A stretch of 32,582 bases of DNA from an uncultured Pelagibacteraceae bacterium (GCA_902571955.1 CACGDZ010000011.1:1-32582), one strand, 5' to 3'; positions 1 through 8,275 are shown, numbered from the stretch's first letter. Numbers and translations: made by a program. The notes: generated by a model not told the origin, from the letters alone.

Positions 1-1
1 A

Positions 2-1369
2 AACAATCGTATCATCCAAGAGAGATTTGTACCTGGGATGAAAATTGGAAAACTGGGTTTAGAAAAAAGACTTGAAAATCATTTAATAGGAACAAATGCA
101 ATTCAACGATATGAAGTTAATGCTTATGGTAAAAGAATAAATCAACTTGAGCATCAAAAAGGACAGCAAGGATCAAAAATACGTTTAACTGTAGATACAG
201 AAATACAAAAAGCTTGTGGAGAATTATTAAATGAAAAAGCGGGATCAATAAGTGTAATGGATATTTACACAGGAGATATTATTGCAATGTATTCATCTCC
301 ATCTTATGATCCAAACTTATTTTTATTTGGTATAAGTCAAGACGAATGGCAATTAATTAGAAATAATCCCCTAAAACCGTTAATAAATAAAACTCTTTCA
401 GGTTTATATTCCCCAGGTTCAACTATAAAACCGATAGTTGCTCTCTCAGCTTTAGAAAACAAAGTTATTGATACAAAGTTTAAAGTTAAATGCACAGGAA
501 AGATGGAGTTGTATGGACAAACATTTCATTGTTGGAAGGAAAAAGGACACGGTTGGGTTAGTTTAAAAAATGCTATGAAACAATCCTGTGATACTTATTT
601 TTATGAAGTCTCAAGATTGTTAGGTGTTGATCGATTAAATATTACAGCTGAAAAGTTTGGTTTGGGTAAAAAAGTACTTGGAGAATATTTTGATAATGAA
701 AAAAAAGGACTATTCCCAAATACAAAATGGAAAAAAAATAATCTTGGAAGAGGGTGGGTATTAGGAGAGACATTAATAACAGGTATTGGTCAAGGCTACA
801 TACAATCAACACCTTTACAACTTTGCATGATGACAGCACAAATTGCAAATGGCGGTTATGCCATCAGACCAAAAATAATTGTCGATAGCAATCCAATTTC
901 ATATGAAGATGCAAAACAGTCAATGGAAAGTGGGCTATTATTTGATTCTAATTCTGTTTCTCTTTTAGACAAAAAGTTATTTAAAAACAAAAACAATATT
1001 AAGATAATTCAGGAAGCAATGTTCGCGTCAACTAATGAAAGATTTGGAACATCATATAAATCAAGAATTGATGACCCTAAGTATCAATTTGCAGGAAAAA
1101 CTGGAACAGCACAGGTAAAGAAAATAAGTAAAAGAGAAAGAGAATTAGATTTAGAATTAGAGCAAATACCTTACAAAGATAGAGACCATGCATTATATGT
1201 TGCTTATGGTCCATATATAAATCCAAGATATGCTTTGAGTATAATCATAGAGCATGGTGGCTCAGGAAGTAAGGCAGCTGCACCTATTGCAAAAAAACTA
1301 TTTAAATTAATTATTGATAGACATGAATTAAGAAATAAACAATCAAACTTTGAGAGGTTTACAATTTAA
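2..1369 (+). CDS. mrdA: Penicillin-binding protein 2 (MrdA), 5'-truncated
   Basis: Peptidoglycan D,D-transpeptidase of the elongasome, periplasmic and membrane-anchored, cross-linking side-wall murein. The frame is open from base 2, before the first ATG at 38. The 12 extra codons read NNRIIQERFVPG, a typical PBP2 sequence just before the GLEK..YE segment, so the gene begins upstream of the window and the N-terminal membrane helix and part of the pedestal domain are missing. Counting from codon 38, the catalytic SxxK is S128-T-I-K131 within SPGSTIKP, the second motif is S-C-D in KQSCDTYFYEV, and the third is KTG in FAGKTGTAQ. All three catalytic boxes are present, so the enzyme should be active. 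The stop codon directly abuts the rodA ATG, giving the standard mrdA-rodA pair in which RodA supplies the glycan polymerase. Family assignment is secure; only the true start is unseen. Confidence 0.95.
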   Translation, partial: NNRIIQERFVPGMKIGKLGLEKRLENHLIGTNAIQRYEVNAYGKRINQLEHQKGQQGSKIRLTVDTEIQKACGELLNEKAGSISVMDIYTGDIIAMYSSPSYDPNLFLFGISQDEWQLIRNNPLKPLINKTLSGLYSPGSTIKPIVALSALENKVIDTKFKVKCTGKMELYGQTFHCWKEKGHGWVSLKNAMKQSCDTYFYEVSRLLGVDRLNITAEKFGLGKKVLGEYFDNEKKGLFPNTKWKKNNLGRGWVLGETLITGIGQGYIQSTPLQLCMMTAQIANGGYAIRPKIIVDSNPISYEDAKQSMESGLLFDSNSVSLLDKKLFKNKNNIKIIQEAMFASTNERFGTSYKSRIDDPKYQFAGKTGTAQVKKISKRERELDLELEQIPYKDRDHALYVAYGPYINPRYALSIIIEHGGSGSKAAAPIAKKLFKLIIDRHELRNKQSNFERFTI

Positions 1370-2494
1370 ATGTTTCAACATAATAGATTGAATAGTGAGA
1401 TTACGTTATTTCAAAAAATAAAAAACTTAGATTATATATTGTTAATTTCTGTTATCTTTCTTTCATTAATAAGTGTTTTTGTTATGTATTCTACTGATGG
1501 AGGTGAAATACTTTTTCACACCAAAAATCATTTTTTAAAACTTGCAGTTTTTTTTCCGCTAATGATTTTTGTAGCATTCTTAAACATAAAATTCTGGCAT
1601 AATTTTTCTTATATTATCTATTTTGTAGTAATACTTTTATTAATTTATGTCTCCTTTTTTGGGATTAAGGCCTCAGGTTCACAAAGGTGGATGGATGTAT
1701 ATTTTTTTGTACTTCAACCCTCTGAATTAATGAAAATAGCTATTATAATGTGTCTTGCTAAATATTATCACAGATTGAAAGTAGAGAATGTAAATTCATT
1801 TACAAGTATTACAATTGTATTGTCAGTTATATTAATTCCTACTATTTTTGTAGTTTCTCAGCCTGATCTTGGTACCTCAATACTTATTGCTTTAAGTGGA
1901 TTAATTATACTATGGTTAGGTGGGGTAAAAATTAAATATTTTATATATTCATTTATTACTTTCTTAATATCATTACCGTTTATAATTTCTTTCTTAAAAC
2001 CCTATCAAAAACTAAGAATACTTACTTTTTTAGACCCTGACAGAGACCCCTTAGGCGCAGGGTACCAAATTATACAATCAAAAATAGCAATTGGCTCAGG
2101 TGGTCTTGACGGAAAAGGTTTTTTAAAAGGGACACAGAGTTATCTAGATTTTTTACCTGAAAAACATACAGATTTTATATTCACTTTATTCTCAGAAGAA
2201 TTTGGGTTTATTGGTTCGGTTGGACTTTTATTATTATACTCAATTATAATTTTTAGAATTATAAGAATAGGATCTATTTCAAGAAGTAATTTTGCGAGAC
2301 TTTTTTGTTTTGGATATGCTTTCGCAATATTCGTTTATATAGTGGTAAACTTATCTATGGTTTTAGGCTTACTACCTATAGTTGGTTCTCCATTACCAAT
2401 AATGTCATATGGTGGATCTTCAATGTTAGCTACAATGATTGGTTTTGGTATAGTATTAAGTGCAAAAATTAATCATAAACAAATGATTGCTTAA
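1370..2494 (+). CDS. rodA: Rod shape-determining protein RodA (SEDS glycosyltransferase)
   Basis: SEDS-family peptidoglycan glycosyltransferase that polymerises lipid II during side-wall growth, working with PBP2. The 374-residue product is a polytopic inner-membrane protein with about ten hydrophobic segments. Family hallmarks are visible: GSQRWMD early, QPSELMK and QPDLGTS in the middle, then the long periplasmic loop with DPLGAGYQIIQSKIAIGSGGL and GKGFLKGTQ. The EKHTDFIFTLFSEEFG segment and a C-terminal LPIVGSPLPIMSYGGSSM follow. Length matches RodA (about 370) rather than the longer FtsW. The ATG follows the mrdA stop with no spacer, so translation is probably coupled. The short gap before the next gene (2495-2557) shows no clear terminator. 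Confidence 0.95.
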   Translation: MFQHNRLNSEITLFQKIKNLDYILLISVIFLSLISVFVMYSTDGGEILFHTKNHFLKLAVFFPLMIFVAFLNIKFWHNFSYIIYFVVILLLIYVSFFGIKASGSQRWMDVYFFVLQPSELMKIAIIMCLAKYYHRLKVENVNSFTSITIVLSVILIPTIFVVSQPDLGTSILIALSGLIILWLGGVKIKYFIYSFITFLISLPFIISFLKPYQKLRILTFLDPDRDPLGAGYQIIQSKIAIGSGGLDGKGFLKGTQSYLDFLPEKHTDFIFTLFSEEFGFIGSVGLLLLYSIIIFRIIRIGSISRSNFARLFCFGYAFAIFVYIVVNLSMVLGLLPIVGSPLPIMSYGGSSMLATMIGFGIVLSAKINHKQMIA

Positions 2495-2557
2495 TATAAT
2501 TTTAATTTGCATAATTTGTCACTCTGAAAATATATTTTTTAATTGTATAACAATTTG

Positions 2558-3799
2558 ATGAATAATAATCTTAAAGTAGGAATAGTTGGAGCAGGAATTC
2601 AAGGTGTATCCAATGCTTTATTTCTTCAAAAAAAAGGTTTTAATGTAACTATATTTGACAGGGATAATCCAGGTAGCCAAGCTGCTTCTTATGGTAATGC
2701 TGGCCATTTTTCTCCCTATGCATCTCTTTCTTTAAATAGAACTGATGTTTTAGCAGATGTTCCCGCTATGCTCTTAAGTTCTTCAGGTCCACTAGCTTTA
2801 AAATGGAATTATGTCCCAAAAATGATTCCTTGGTTTATAAAATTTATAATGAATACAACTAAATCTAAGATGATGCATACTGCTAAAAATATGCATCAAA
2901 TTTTAGATTTGGCTTTACCAGCCTATGATGAATTGTTTGAAGAGATAGATCTTGAAGGTTTAGTAGAAAATAATGGAATTCTATATATATGGAATGACAA
3001 AGATTTAAAAAGCAGAGAATTAGAAATTAGAGTGAGAGAAGAATTGGGAGTTGAACAGCAATTGGTCAACAAAGCGGAAATTCATGATCTTGAACCTCAC
3101 ATCAAACCATTTTACCACGCAGGTGTATATTATCCTTATGCAAGACATGCAAGAAACCCAAAAAGAATTCTTTTAAAATTGTTTGATTTATTTTTAAAAA
3201 AAGGTGGCAAATTTAACAAAGTAAATATTAATGATATTAGCTATGATGAAGATAAACCGGTTTTTAAAACCGAGACTCAAAGTTTCGTTTTTGATAAGGC
3301 GGTAATAGCATGTGGCGCTTTTTCAAAAAAATTAACAGATAATCTTGGTGAAAAAATACCTTTAGATACAGAACGAGGATATCATGTTCATTTTAAAAAT
3401 TGTGATCACTTATTAAGCAGACCTGTAATATTTTCTAATCGTGGATTTGGAATAACACCCATGGAACAGGGTTTAAGAGTTGTTGGAACTGTTGAATTTG
3501 GAGGCTTAGATAATCCATTATCTAAATCAAGAGTAAAAAATTTAATAAATAATGCAAAATATATGCTCGGTGATTTGCCTGAACATGAGGATGAATGGCT
3601 AGGATTTAGACCGACTTTACCAGATTTTTTACCTGTTATGGGACCATCAAAAAATCACAAAAATATTTTTTATTGTTTTGGACATCATCATTTAGGATGG
3701 ACTTTAGGCCCAATTTCTGGAAAGATCGTTTCAGGAATGATAGCGAATGAAAACACAAATTTAGACTTAAAACCTTATAGTTCGCTTAGATTTAGTTAA
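2558..3799 (+). CDS. DadA-like FAD-dependent amino acid oxidase/dehydrogenase
   Basis: FAD-dependent oxidoreductase of the DAO/DadA fold, expected to oxidatively deaminate a D-amino acid or similar amine. The N-terminal dinucleotide motif is GAGIQG (VGIVGAGIQGVSNALFLQKKGF), followed by an acidic residue ending beta-2 (IFDRD). The C-terminal FAD-contact region is present around PDFLPVMGPS and FCFGHHHLGWTLGPISG. I start it at the ATG at 2558 (413 residues). An in-frame TTG at 2543 would add five residues (MYNNL), but neither start has a clear Shine-Dalgarno. The stop abuts the GTG of a DMT transporter, and a D-2-hydroxyacid dehydrogenase follows, so a shared role in D-amino-acid or 2-oxo-acid metabolism is plausible. 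Substrate cannot be read from sequence; sarcosine- or proline-oxidase-like relatives are alternatives. Confidence 0.82.
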   Translation: MNNNLKVGIVGAGIQGVSNALFLQKKGFNVTIFDRDNPGSQAASYGNAGHFSPYASLSLNRTDVLADVPAMLLSSSGPLALKWNYVPKMIPWFIKFIMNTTKSKMMHTAKNMHQILDLALPAYDELFEEIDLEGLVENNGILYIWNDKDLKSRELEIRVREELGVEQQLVNKAEIHDLEPHIKPFYHAGVYYPYARHARNPKRILLKLFDLFLKKGGKFNKVNINDISYDEDKPVFKTETQSFVFDKAVIACGAFSKKLTDNLGEKIPLDTERGYHVHFKNCDHLLSRPVIFSNRGFGITPMEQGLRVVGTVEFGGLDNPLSKSRVKNLINNAKYMLGDLPEHEDEWLGFRPTLPDFLPVMGPSKNHKNIFYCFGHHHLGWTLGPISGKIVSGMIANENTNLDLKPYSSLRFS

Positions 3800-4702
3800 G
3801 TGACAAAAGATAATAATTTTTTAGCCTATTTATATCTATTTTTAACCGTTACTTTTTGGGCAGGAAACTTTGTAGTAGGTAAACTTGCAAGTTTTTATGA
3901 GGTGCCACCTTTTTCATTAAACTTTTATCGATGGTTTTTTGCCTGGCTAATTTTAGCACCTTTTACAATTTCAGAAATATTAGAAAAAAGAAATTATATT
4001 TTAAAAAACTATAAGCTTTTCATTATATTAGGAGTTACAAGTATTACAGTATTTAATTCTATTGTTTATTATTCTTTAAATTTTACTCAAGTTATTAGTG
4101 GAGTCTTAATGATTTCAACTATACCTGTAATGATAATGCTGTTTTCATCAATTTTAAAAATTGAAAAAACAAATATTTTTCAAATTATGGGAGTAATCTT
4201 CTCTTTCATTGGGGTTATTATGATTATTACAAAAGCAAACATAGAAATATTAAAAAATTTAAATTTTAATAAAGGTGACATAACTATGGTGATAGCAATG
4301 TTTTCATGGGCATTATACTCAACATTGTTGAAGGGAAAAAAATATGAGCTATCTCAAATTTCATTGCTTCAAGTAGTAATTACTTTCGGTTTGGTATTTT
4401 TAATCCCAGTTTATTTTATTGAATATCAAATTGGCTTTAGAATTAATTTAGAATTACCATTCATTTTAATCTTGTCTTATGTAGTTTTGTTCCCAGGTCT
4501 AGCATCATTTCTTTTATGGATAAAAGGAATATCTATGATTGGTGCTAATCGATCTGGAGTTTTTTTACATCTAATGCCTATTTTAAGTGCCATAATGGCG
4601 ATGATTTTTTTTAGTGAAAAATTTATGTTTTATCATATTTTAGGCGCTTGTTTTATTGTTGTAGGAATATTGCTATCAAATAAGAAAGTTAAAAATGCTT
4701 AA
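3800..4702 (+). CDS. EamA/DMT-family transporter
   Basis: A 300-residue inner-membrane protein with about ten hydrophobic helices arranged as two EamA repeats, typical of drug/metabolite transporters that often export amino acids or metabolites. The first repeat opens with FWAGNFVVGKLAS and RWFFAWLIL. The second repeat includes a MFSWALYSTLLKG segment and a C-terminal AIMAMIFFSEKFMFYHILGA helix pair. Translation starts at GTG 3800, immediately after the upstream TAA, with no independent RBS, so it is probably coupled to the DadA-like gene. It overlaps the next gene by 8 bases. Substrate and direction are unknown; by position it may move the substrate or product of the neighbouring oxidase. 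Confidence 0.85.
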   Translation: MTKDNNFLAYLYLFLTVTFWAGNFVVGKLASFYEVPPFSLNFYRWFFAWLILAPFTISEILEKRNYILKNYKLFIILGVTSITVFNSIVYYSLNFTQVISGVLMISTIPVMIMLFSSILKIEKTNIFQIMGVIFSFIGVIMIITKANIEILKNLNFNKGDITMVIAMFSWALYSTLLKGKKYELSQISLLQVVITFGLVFLIPVYFIEYQIGFRINLELPFILILSYVVLFPGLASFLLWIKGISMIGANRSGVFLHLMPILSAIMAMIFFSEKFMFYHILGACFIVVGILLSNKKVKNA

Positions 4703-5645
4703 AGTTGCTATATTAGATGATTATCAAAATGTTGCTCAACAATTTGTAGATTTAGAAAAATTGTCAGGAAAATATGAGTTTAAGATTTTCAGCGAACCGT
4801 TTTTAGACGAAGCTGATACAATTGAACAGTTGGCTGATTTTGAGGCTTTATTAATAATGAGAGAAAGAACTCCTATCACAAAAAAATTAATTGATAATTT
4901 AAATAAATTAAAATTTGTTATCACAAGTGGATTGAGAAACAAATCTATTGATTTAGAGGCTGCAAAGAAAAGAAAAATTATAGTTTGTGGAACAGATATA
5001 AACTTAAACCCAACACCTGAATTGACTTGGGCACTTATTCTTGGTTTAGCAAGAAATTTTAAGGAAGAGTTTGATAATATGTACCAAGGGTACTGGCAAA
5101 CAACTATCGGTGTAGAATTGAGGGGAAAAATTCTAGGTTTAATTGGTTTAGGAAGAGTGGGTTCTGAGGTTGCTAAAATTGGAAAAGCTTTTGGAATGCA
5201 AGTAATGGCATGGAGTGAGAATTTAAGCTTAGATAAGTGTAAAGAACTTAATGTACTTCCTTGTTCTAAAGATGATTTAATCACAAATTCTGATGTTCTT
5301 TCAATTCACGTTCAAGGAGGCGAAAGGTATAAAGATTGTATAACTATAAAAGAATTAGATAAAATGAAAAAAACTGCGTTTTTAATAAATACTGCTAGAG
5401 GACCAATTGTTAATGAGGATGATTTAATCATTGCTTTATCTACTAATGTGATCGCAGGAGCTGGAATTGACGTCTATGATAAAGAACCTCTACCTGAAAA
5501 TAATAAACTAAGATTTTTACCTAATGCACTGCTTACTCCACACATAGGTTATGTGACAGCAGAAAATTATAGTATTTTTTATAATCAAATGATTGAAGGA
5601 TTAGAGGCTTGTGTTGATGGAAAGCCAGTCCGTGTTTTAGAGTAG
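4695..5645 (+). CDS. D-2-hydroxyacid dehydrogenase (NAD-dependent)
   Basis: Cytoplasmic NAD(P)-dependent dehydrogenase interconverting 2-oxo acids and D-2-hydroxy acids, related to PGDH, glyoxylate reductase and FDH. The 316-residue protein has the Rossmann motif GLGRVG at residues 151-156. The catalytic triad is visible as R235 (INTARGP), E264 (DVYDKEPLP) and H283 (TPHIGY). The N-terminal catalytic half contains the conserved ITSGLRN segment. The ATG lies 8 bases inside the upstream DMT gene and the stop is two bases before the next ATG, so this is one operon. Serine-biosynthesis PGDH is less likely because there is no ACT domain and the length is short. A role reducing a 2-oxo acid produced by the DadA-like oxidase is inference. 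Confidence 0.88.
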   Translation: MLKVAILDDYQNVAQQFVDLEKLSGKYEFKIFSEPFLDEADTIEQLADFEALLIMRERTPITKKLIDNLNKLKFVITSGLRNKSIDLEAAKKRKIIVCGTDINLNPTPELTWALILGLARNFKEEFDNMYQGYWQTTIGVELRGKILGLIGLGRVGSEVAKIGKAFGMQVMAWSENLSLDKCKELNVLPCSKDDLITNSDVLSIHVQGGERYKDCITIKELDKMKKTAFLINTARGPIVNEDDLIIALSTNVIAGAGIDVYDKEPLPENNKLRFLPNALLTPHIGYVTAENYSIFYNQMIEGLEACVDGKPVRVLE

Positions 5646-5647
5646 TT

Positions 5648-6547
5648 ATGGATCTAGCTGTAGTTAATCATGAGGATTATTTTGCCAAAATTGGAGACGA
5701 TCATAAATTTCCTATAAACAAGTTTGGAGAATTAGCTAATTATTTGATTCAAAATAAAATCGTTAAAAAGTTTCATAAACCATATGCTTGCTCATTTGAA
5801 ACATTGAGTTATGCACATTCAAAAGATTATATTTCTAACGTGAAAAATAAAACATTGAGTAAAGAGGAAGTAAAAAAAATTGGATTTCCACTTGTTGATA
5901 GTGTTGTTCAGAGATCATTAGTAGCTACTGGTGGTACTGTTTTAGCTTCTAAACTAGCAATTAATTATGGAATATCATGTAATACTGCTGGAGGTAGTCA
6001 TCACGCAAACTACAATAGTGGAGCTGGATATTGTGTTTTTAATGATGTGGCTGTTGCCGCCCATTATTTACTAAATCGAGGTTTGGCTAACAAAATATTA
6101 ATTGTTGATTTAGATGTTCATCAAGGAAACGGAAATTCCGAAATTTTCAAAGAAAATAGGAGTGTTTTTACGTTCAGTATGCACTCTAAAACTAACTACC
6201 CAGCCAAAAAATCTAATAGTGATTTGGATGTGGAGCTAGAAGATAATTTAGAGGATGATGCTTATATTAAGACACTTAAACATTATTTGAATGGGTTAAA
6301 CCAAGAAAATTTTGATTTTGTTTTCTATATAGCTGGAGTAGATATTCATTTTAACGATAGATTAGGTAAACTAAAAATATCTGACGAAGGGATTAAATCT
6401 AGAGACGAGCTAGTTATTGAAAACTTTTTTTCTAAAAGAATACCTTTTTGTGGTGTTTTAGGTGGTGGTTATAATAAAGATTTTAATAAATTAGTTGAAT
6501 TGCATTCAATCTTACACAAATCCTGTGCTAAATATATAGGATCATGA
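5648..6547 (+). CDS. HDAC-fold (histone deacetylase/acetylpolyamine amidohydrolase family) protein
   Basis: Zinc-dependent deacetylase of the arginase/HDAC fold, cytoplasmic, 299 residues (shorter than HDLP at about 375). The active-site residues are all present: tandem His H118-H119 (GGSHHA) and zinc ligands D156 and H158 in DLDVHQGNG. The third zinc ligand is D232 (AGVDIHFNDRLGKL), and the transition-state Tyr is Y275 in LGGGY. Bacterial members deacetylate acetylpolyamines, acetoin-pathway enzymes or unknown amides; there are no histones here, so the substrate is open. The gene lies in a tightly spaced run and overlaps msrB by the four bases ATGA, suggesting translational coupling. Confidence is high in the fold, low in the substrate. 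Confidence 0.87.
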   Translation: MDLAVVNHEDYFAKIGDDHKFPINKFGELANYLIQNKIVKKFHKPYACSFETLSYAHSKDYISNVKNKTLSKEEVKKIGFPLVDSVVQRSLVATGGTVLASKLAINYGISCNTAGGSHHANYNSGAGYCVFNDVAVAAHYLLNRGLANKILIVDLDVHQGNGNSEIFKENRSVFTFSMHSKTNYPAKKSNSDLDVELEDNLEDDAYIKTLKHYLNGLNQENFDFVFYIAGVDIHFNDRLGKLKISDEGIKSRDELVIENFFSKRIPFCGVLGGGYNKDFNKLVELHSILHKSCAKYIGS

Positions 6548-6918
6548 CAAAAAAAATAAATCCAAATTTAACTGCAGAACAAAAATTAATCTTGTTCGAA
6601 GAAGGAACAGAGCTTGCAGGTTCAAGTGAACTTAATCATGAAAAGAGAGAAGGAAGTTTTCATTGTGCAAATTGTGGGGAAAAATTATTTGATTCAAAAA
6701 CAAAATATGAGAGTGGATCAGGCTGGCCTTCATTTTATGAGTCTTTACCAAATGTATTTGAAACCAAAACAGATCATCATATAGGTTATGCAAGAACTGA
6801 GTATCATTGTAAAAAATGTGGAGGACACCATGGGCATATATTTGATGATGGACCTGAACCTACAGGAAAAAGATTTTGTAATAACGGCATTTGTTTAGTT
6901 TTTAAACCAAAAGAATAG
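6544..6918 (+). CDS. msrB: Peptide methionine (R)-S-oxide reductase MsrB
   Basis: Reduces the R epimer of methionine sulfoxide in oxidised proteins, in the cytoplasm. The 124-residue protein has the structural zinc site as two CxxC pairs (C41/C44 and C89/C92) and the SGWPSF substrate loop. The HHGHIFDDGPEPTGKRFCNNG block contains catalytic Cys112. The classical resolving-Cys position in the loop before GWPSF is Ser here; Cys117 (GIC) near the active site or direct thioredoxin reduction may serve instead. It is last in the plus-strand run and converges on grxC only 10 bases later, with no visible hairpin. A glutaredoxin neighbour fits redox repair, although that gene is on the other strand. 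Confidence 0.95.
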   Translation: MTKKINPNLTAEQKLILFEEGTELAGSSELNHEKREGSFHCANCGEKLFDSKTKYESGSGWPSFYESLPNVFETKTDHHIGYARTEYHCKKCGGHHGHIFDDGPEPTGKRFCNNGICLVFKPKE

Positions 6919-6928
6919 TTTATCTAAA

Positions 6929-7186
6929 TTAATTTTTTAAAAGATCTTGAAGTTTATTTTCTTTTTCTAGTGCTCTAACTTCATCATAACCACCAATATG
7001 CTGATCATCAAAAAAGATCTGTGGAATTGTTCTTTTGCCATTTGCTTTTTTAATCATTTCGTCAGCAGCACCTGCAACTTTTGAAATATCGATTTCATTA
7101 TAAGGAGCGTTATTTCTAGCTAATAATCTTTTTGCAGCTTCACAATAGTTGCATAGTGGACCTGTATACATCGTGATTTTTTTCAT
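6929..7186 (-). CDS. grxC: Glutaredoxin 3 (GrxC-type)
   Basis: Small dithiol oxidoreductase (85 residues) that uses glutathione to reduce protein disulfides. Family features are the active-site CxxC near the N terminus (C12-N-Y-C15), the cis-proline loop TIPQIFFDD and the GGYDE glutathione-binding turn. The active site reads CNYC instead of the usual CPYC, which should alter redox potential but keeps both cysteines. The gene is 3 bases downstream of the DUF2805 gene on the same strand, so the two are probably cotranscribed. It is convergent with msrB and has no space for a separate terminator. Confidence 0.93.
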   Translation of the reverse strand: MKKITMYTGPLCNYCEAAKRLLARNNAPYNEIDISKVAGAADEMIKKANGKRTIPQIFFDDQHIGGYDEVRALEKENKLQDLLKN

Positions 7187-7189
7187 GGG

Positions 7190-7486
7190 TTATAAATAGT
7201 TACCTTTTTTAATTTTACTAGTTATTTCTTTTCTAGAGTATTCGAATTTTTTTCGATGTTTTATGCTTTTTTGATTTACTCTTTTTCTCCATAATCTGAA
7301 AGAGGGCAGTTTTAGAGATCTTCGCATAATTTTAATTACATCAGATTCTTTCTTCCCTGTTTTTTTTTCAATTTCCTCGAAAGTGATCCTATCTGCCCAA
7401 GCTGCCCAAATGATCCAATCTGGATCGTCCATTTTGGGCTCTGGATTTTTGACTCTAGTAATTGGCCTGTGACCTTTTTTTTTCAT
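7190..7486 (-). CDS. TIGR03643/DUF2805 family protein, function unknown
   Basis: A basic protein of about 98 residues matching the TIGR03643 (DUF2805) family as I remember it. The core is MDDPDWIIWAAWADRITFEEIEKKTG followed by KESDVIKIMRRSLK and a conserved SFRLWRKRV. The middle resembles a helix-turn-helix (ITFEEIEKKTGKKESDVIKIMRR), so nucleic-acid binding is conceivable but unproven. I start at ATG 7486, which has AAAGGA just upstream. A longer reading uses TTG at 7504 (six extra residues) but would place that RBS inside the gene. It is cotranscribed with grxC, with a possible leader ORF 40 bases upstream. No experimental function is known to me. Confidence 0.8.
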   Translation of the reverse strand: MKKKGHRPITRVKNPEPKMDDPDWIIWAAWADRITFEEIEKKTGKKESDVIKIMRRSLKLPSFRLWRKRVNQKSIKHRKKFEYSRKEITSKIKKGNYL

Positions 7487-7526
7487 AAATCCTTTATATT
7501 TCAAAAAAAAATTTAATGCATTTTTT

Positions 7527-7568
7527 TTAGCCTCTGATATTATGTATCGGATAGTCCTTCTTAGCCAT
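7527..7568 (-). CDS. Possible 13-codon leader ORF
   Basis: On the minus strand an ATG at 7568 opens the frame MAKKDYPIHNIRG and stops at TAA (7529-7527). GGGAG lies six bases before the ATG (plus-strand CTCCC, 7575-7579), a better Shine-Dalgarno than most genes here have. Codons such as GAC, CCG and AAG are unlike the AT-rich usage of neighbouring genes. The RBS and ATG sit in the loop of the inverted repeat at 7550-7596, and codons 3-6 form one arm. It ends 40 bases before the DUF2805-grxC pair. It may be a regulatory leader peptide, or a chance frame within a structured element. Seen: frame, RBS and stem. Inferred: translation. Confidence 0.3.
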   Translation of the reverse strand: MAKKDYPIHNIRG

Positions 7569-7596
7569 CTTTAGCTCCCGGTTTTTAAGGACTATC
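7550..7596. promoter_or_regulatory. Long-loop inverted repeat in a divergent leader, followed by a T tract
   Basis: A perfect 10-bp inverted repeat, GATAGTCCTT (7550-7559) and AAGGACTATC (7587-7596), encloses a 27-base loop with the most GC-rich patch of the region (CTCCCGG). On the plus strand the right arm is followed directly by seven T (7597-7603) and then the ATG of the RhtB gene. That gives terminator or attenuator geometry with no room for an RBS. A TATTAT at 7538-7543 could be a -10 box starting a transcript almost at the left arm. On the minus strand the same structure frames the possible leader ORF. Which strand uses it cannot be decided from one sequence. Confidence 0.55.
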
Positions 7597-7603
7597 TTTT
7601 TTT

Positions 7604-8218
7604 ATGCTCCCCCTAGATTTTATACTTTATCTGCAGATAATAATTTTTTTATTTATTACACCTGGAACTCCCAGGATTGTAATTATCTCTTATTCAATGA
7701 ATTATGGTGTTGGAAAATGCGTATGGTCTGCTCTAGGTGATGTAACCGCAAATTTGATACAAGCAACTTTAGTTATTTTTGTAATTGGATCTTTTTTTTC
7801 AGAGAATTCAACAATACTAAATATATTTAAATGGATAGGTATACTTTATTTAATATATTTAGCTTACGATATTTATAAATCTCGACCAAAAAGCATTTCA
7901 AATGAAGGAGAAATAGAAAAAAGTAATTTATCTTTTTTTAGAGATGGTTTTTTAGTTGCTGGTACAAGTCCTAAGGCTTGGATGTTTTTTCCTTTTATTT
8001 TCCCACAATTTATTGACTTTAATTCAAATTTATTTGTTCAATTTGTAATTTTAATTACAACTTACATCGTTTTAGATTTTTTATCTTTAATTGGCTATGC
8101 AATGCTCGCACAAAAATTAATAAAATGGATAACTGCTAATCCAAAAACAATTAATACAATTTCTGCGAGTGTTTTATTAATTATTGCCGCAATAATTGTT
8201 GTAACTCAACAATATTAA
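7604..8218 (+). CDS. RhtB/LysE-family exporter
   Basis: A 204-residue inner-membrane protein with about six hydrophobic helices, matching the amino-acid exporter superfamily (RhtB/LysE). The N-terminal signature is ITPGTPRIVIISYSMNYG, a variant of the TPGP..L.V motif, followed by an ALGDVTANLIQ segment. A mid-protein FRDGFLVAGTSPKAWMFF matches the conserved F..G...NP.K motif of the family, with Ser in place of the Asn. The ATG at 7604 lies immediately after a T tract and an inverted repeat, so initiation is not by a normal Shine-Dalgarno. Starting further downstream would remove the conserved first helix, so I keep this start. Amino-acid export is family knowledge; the substrate is unknown. 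Confidence 0.85.
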   Translation: MLPLDFILYLQIIIFLFITPGTPRIVIISYSMNYGVGKCVWSALGDVTANLIQATLVIFVIGSFFSENSTILNIFKWIGILYLIYLAYDIYKSRPKSISNEGEIEKSNLSFFRDGFLVAGTSPKAWMFFPFIFPQFIDFNSNLFVQFVILITTYIVLDFLSLIGYAMLAQKLIKWITANPKTINTISASVLLIIAAIIVVTQQY

Positions 8219-8275
8219 TTAGATTTGGCCTTTATTGCCACTTGCATAAAATTAAATTTCTTTATTTAATCAACT

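Noticed and set aside
2543..2557. TTG start for the DadA-like gene
   Set aside because: An ATG follows five codons later and the extra residues are not part of the FAD-binding strand.
4736..5284. A 182-codon open frame antisense to the D-2-hydroxyacid dehydrogenase
   Set aside because: It lies wholly inside a gene with all catalytic residues, resembles no family and shows low-complexity Ser/Asn/Leu/Ile composition typical of antisense shadows.
8226..8240. Possible terminator after the RhtB gene (TGGC/GCCA)
   Set aside because: Only a four-base stem and no T run follows; mentioned only in the promoter entry.
8226..8245. Possible sigma-54 promoter (TGGC...TTGC) before binding protein 1
   Set aside because: The GG and GC spacing is wrong for -24/-12 elements, and SAR11 genomes as I recall them lack rpoN.
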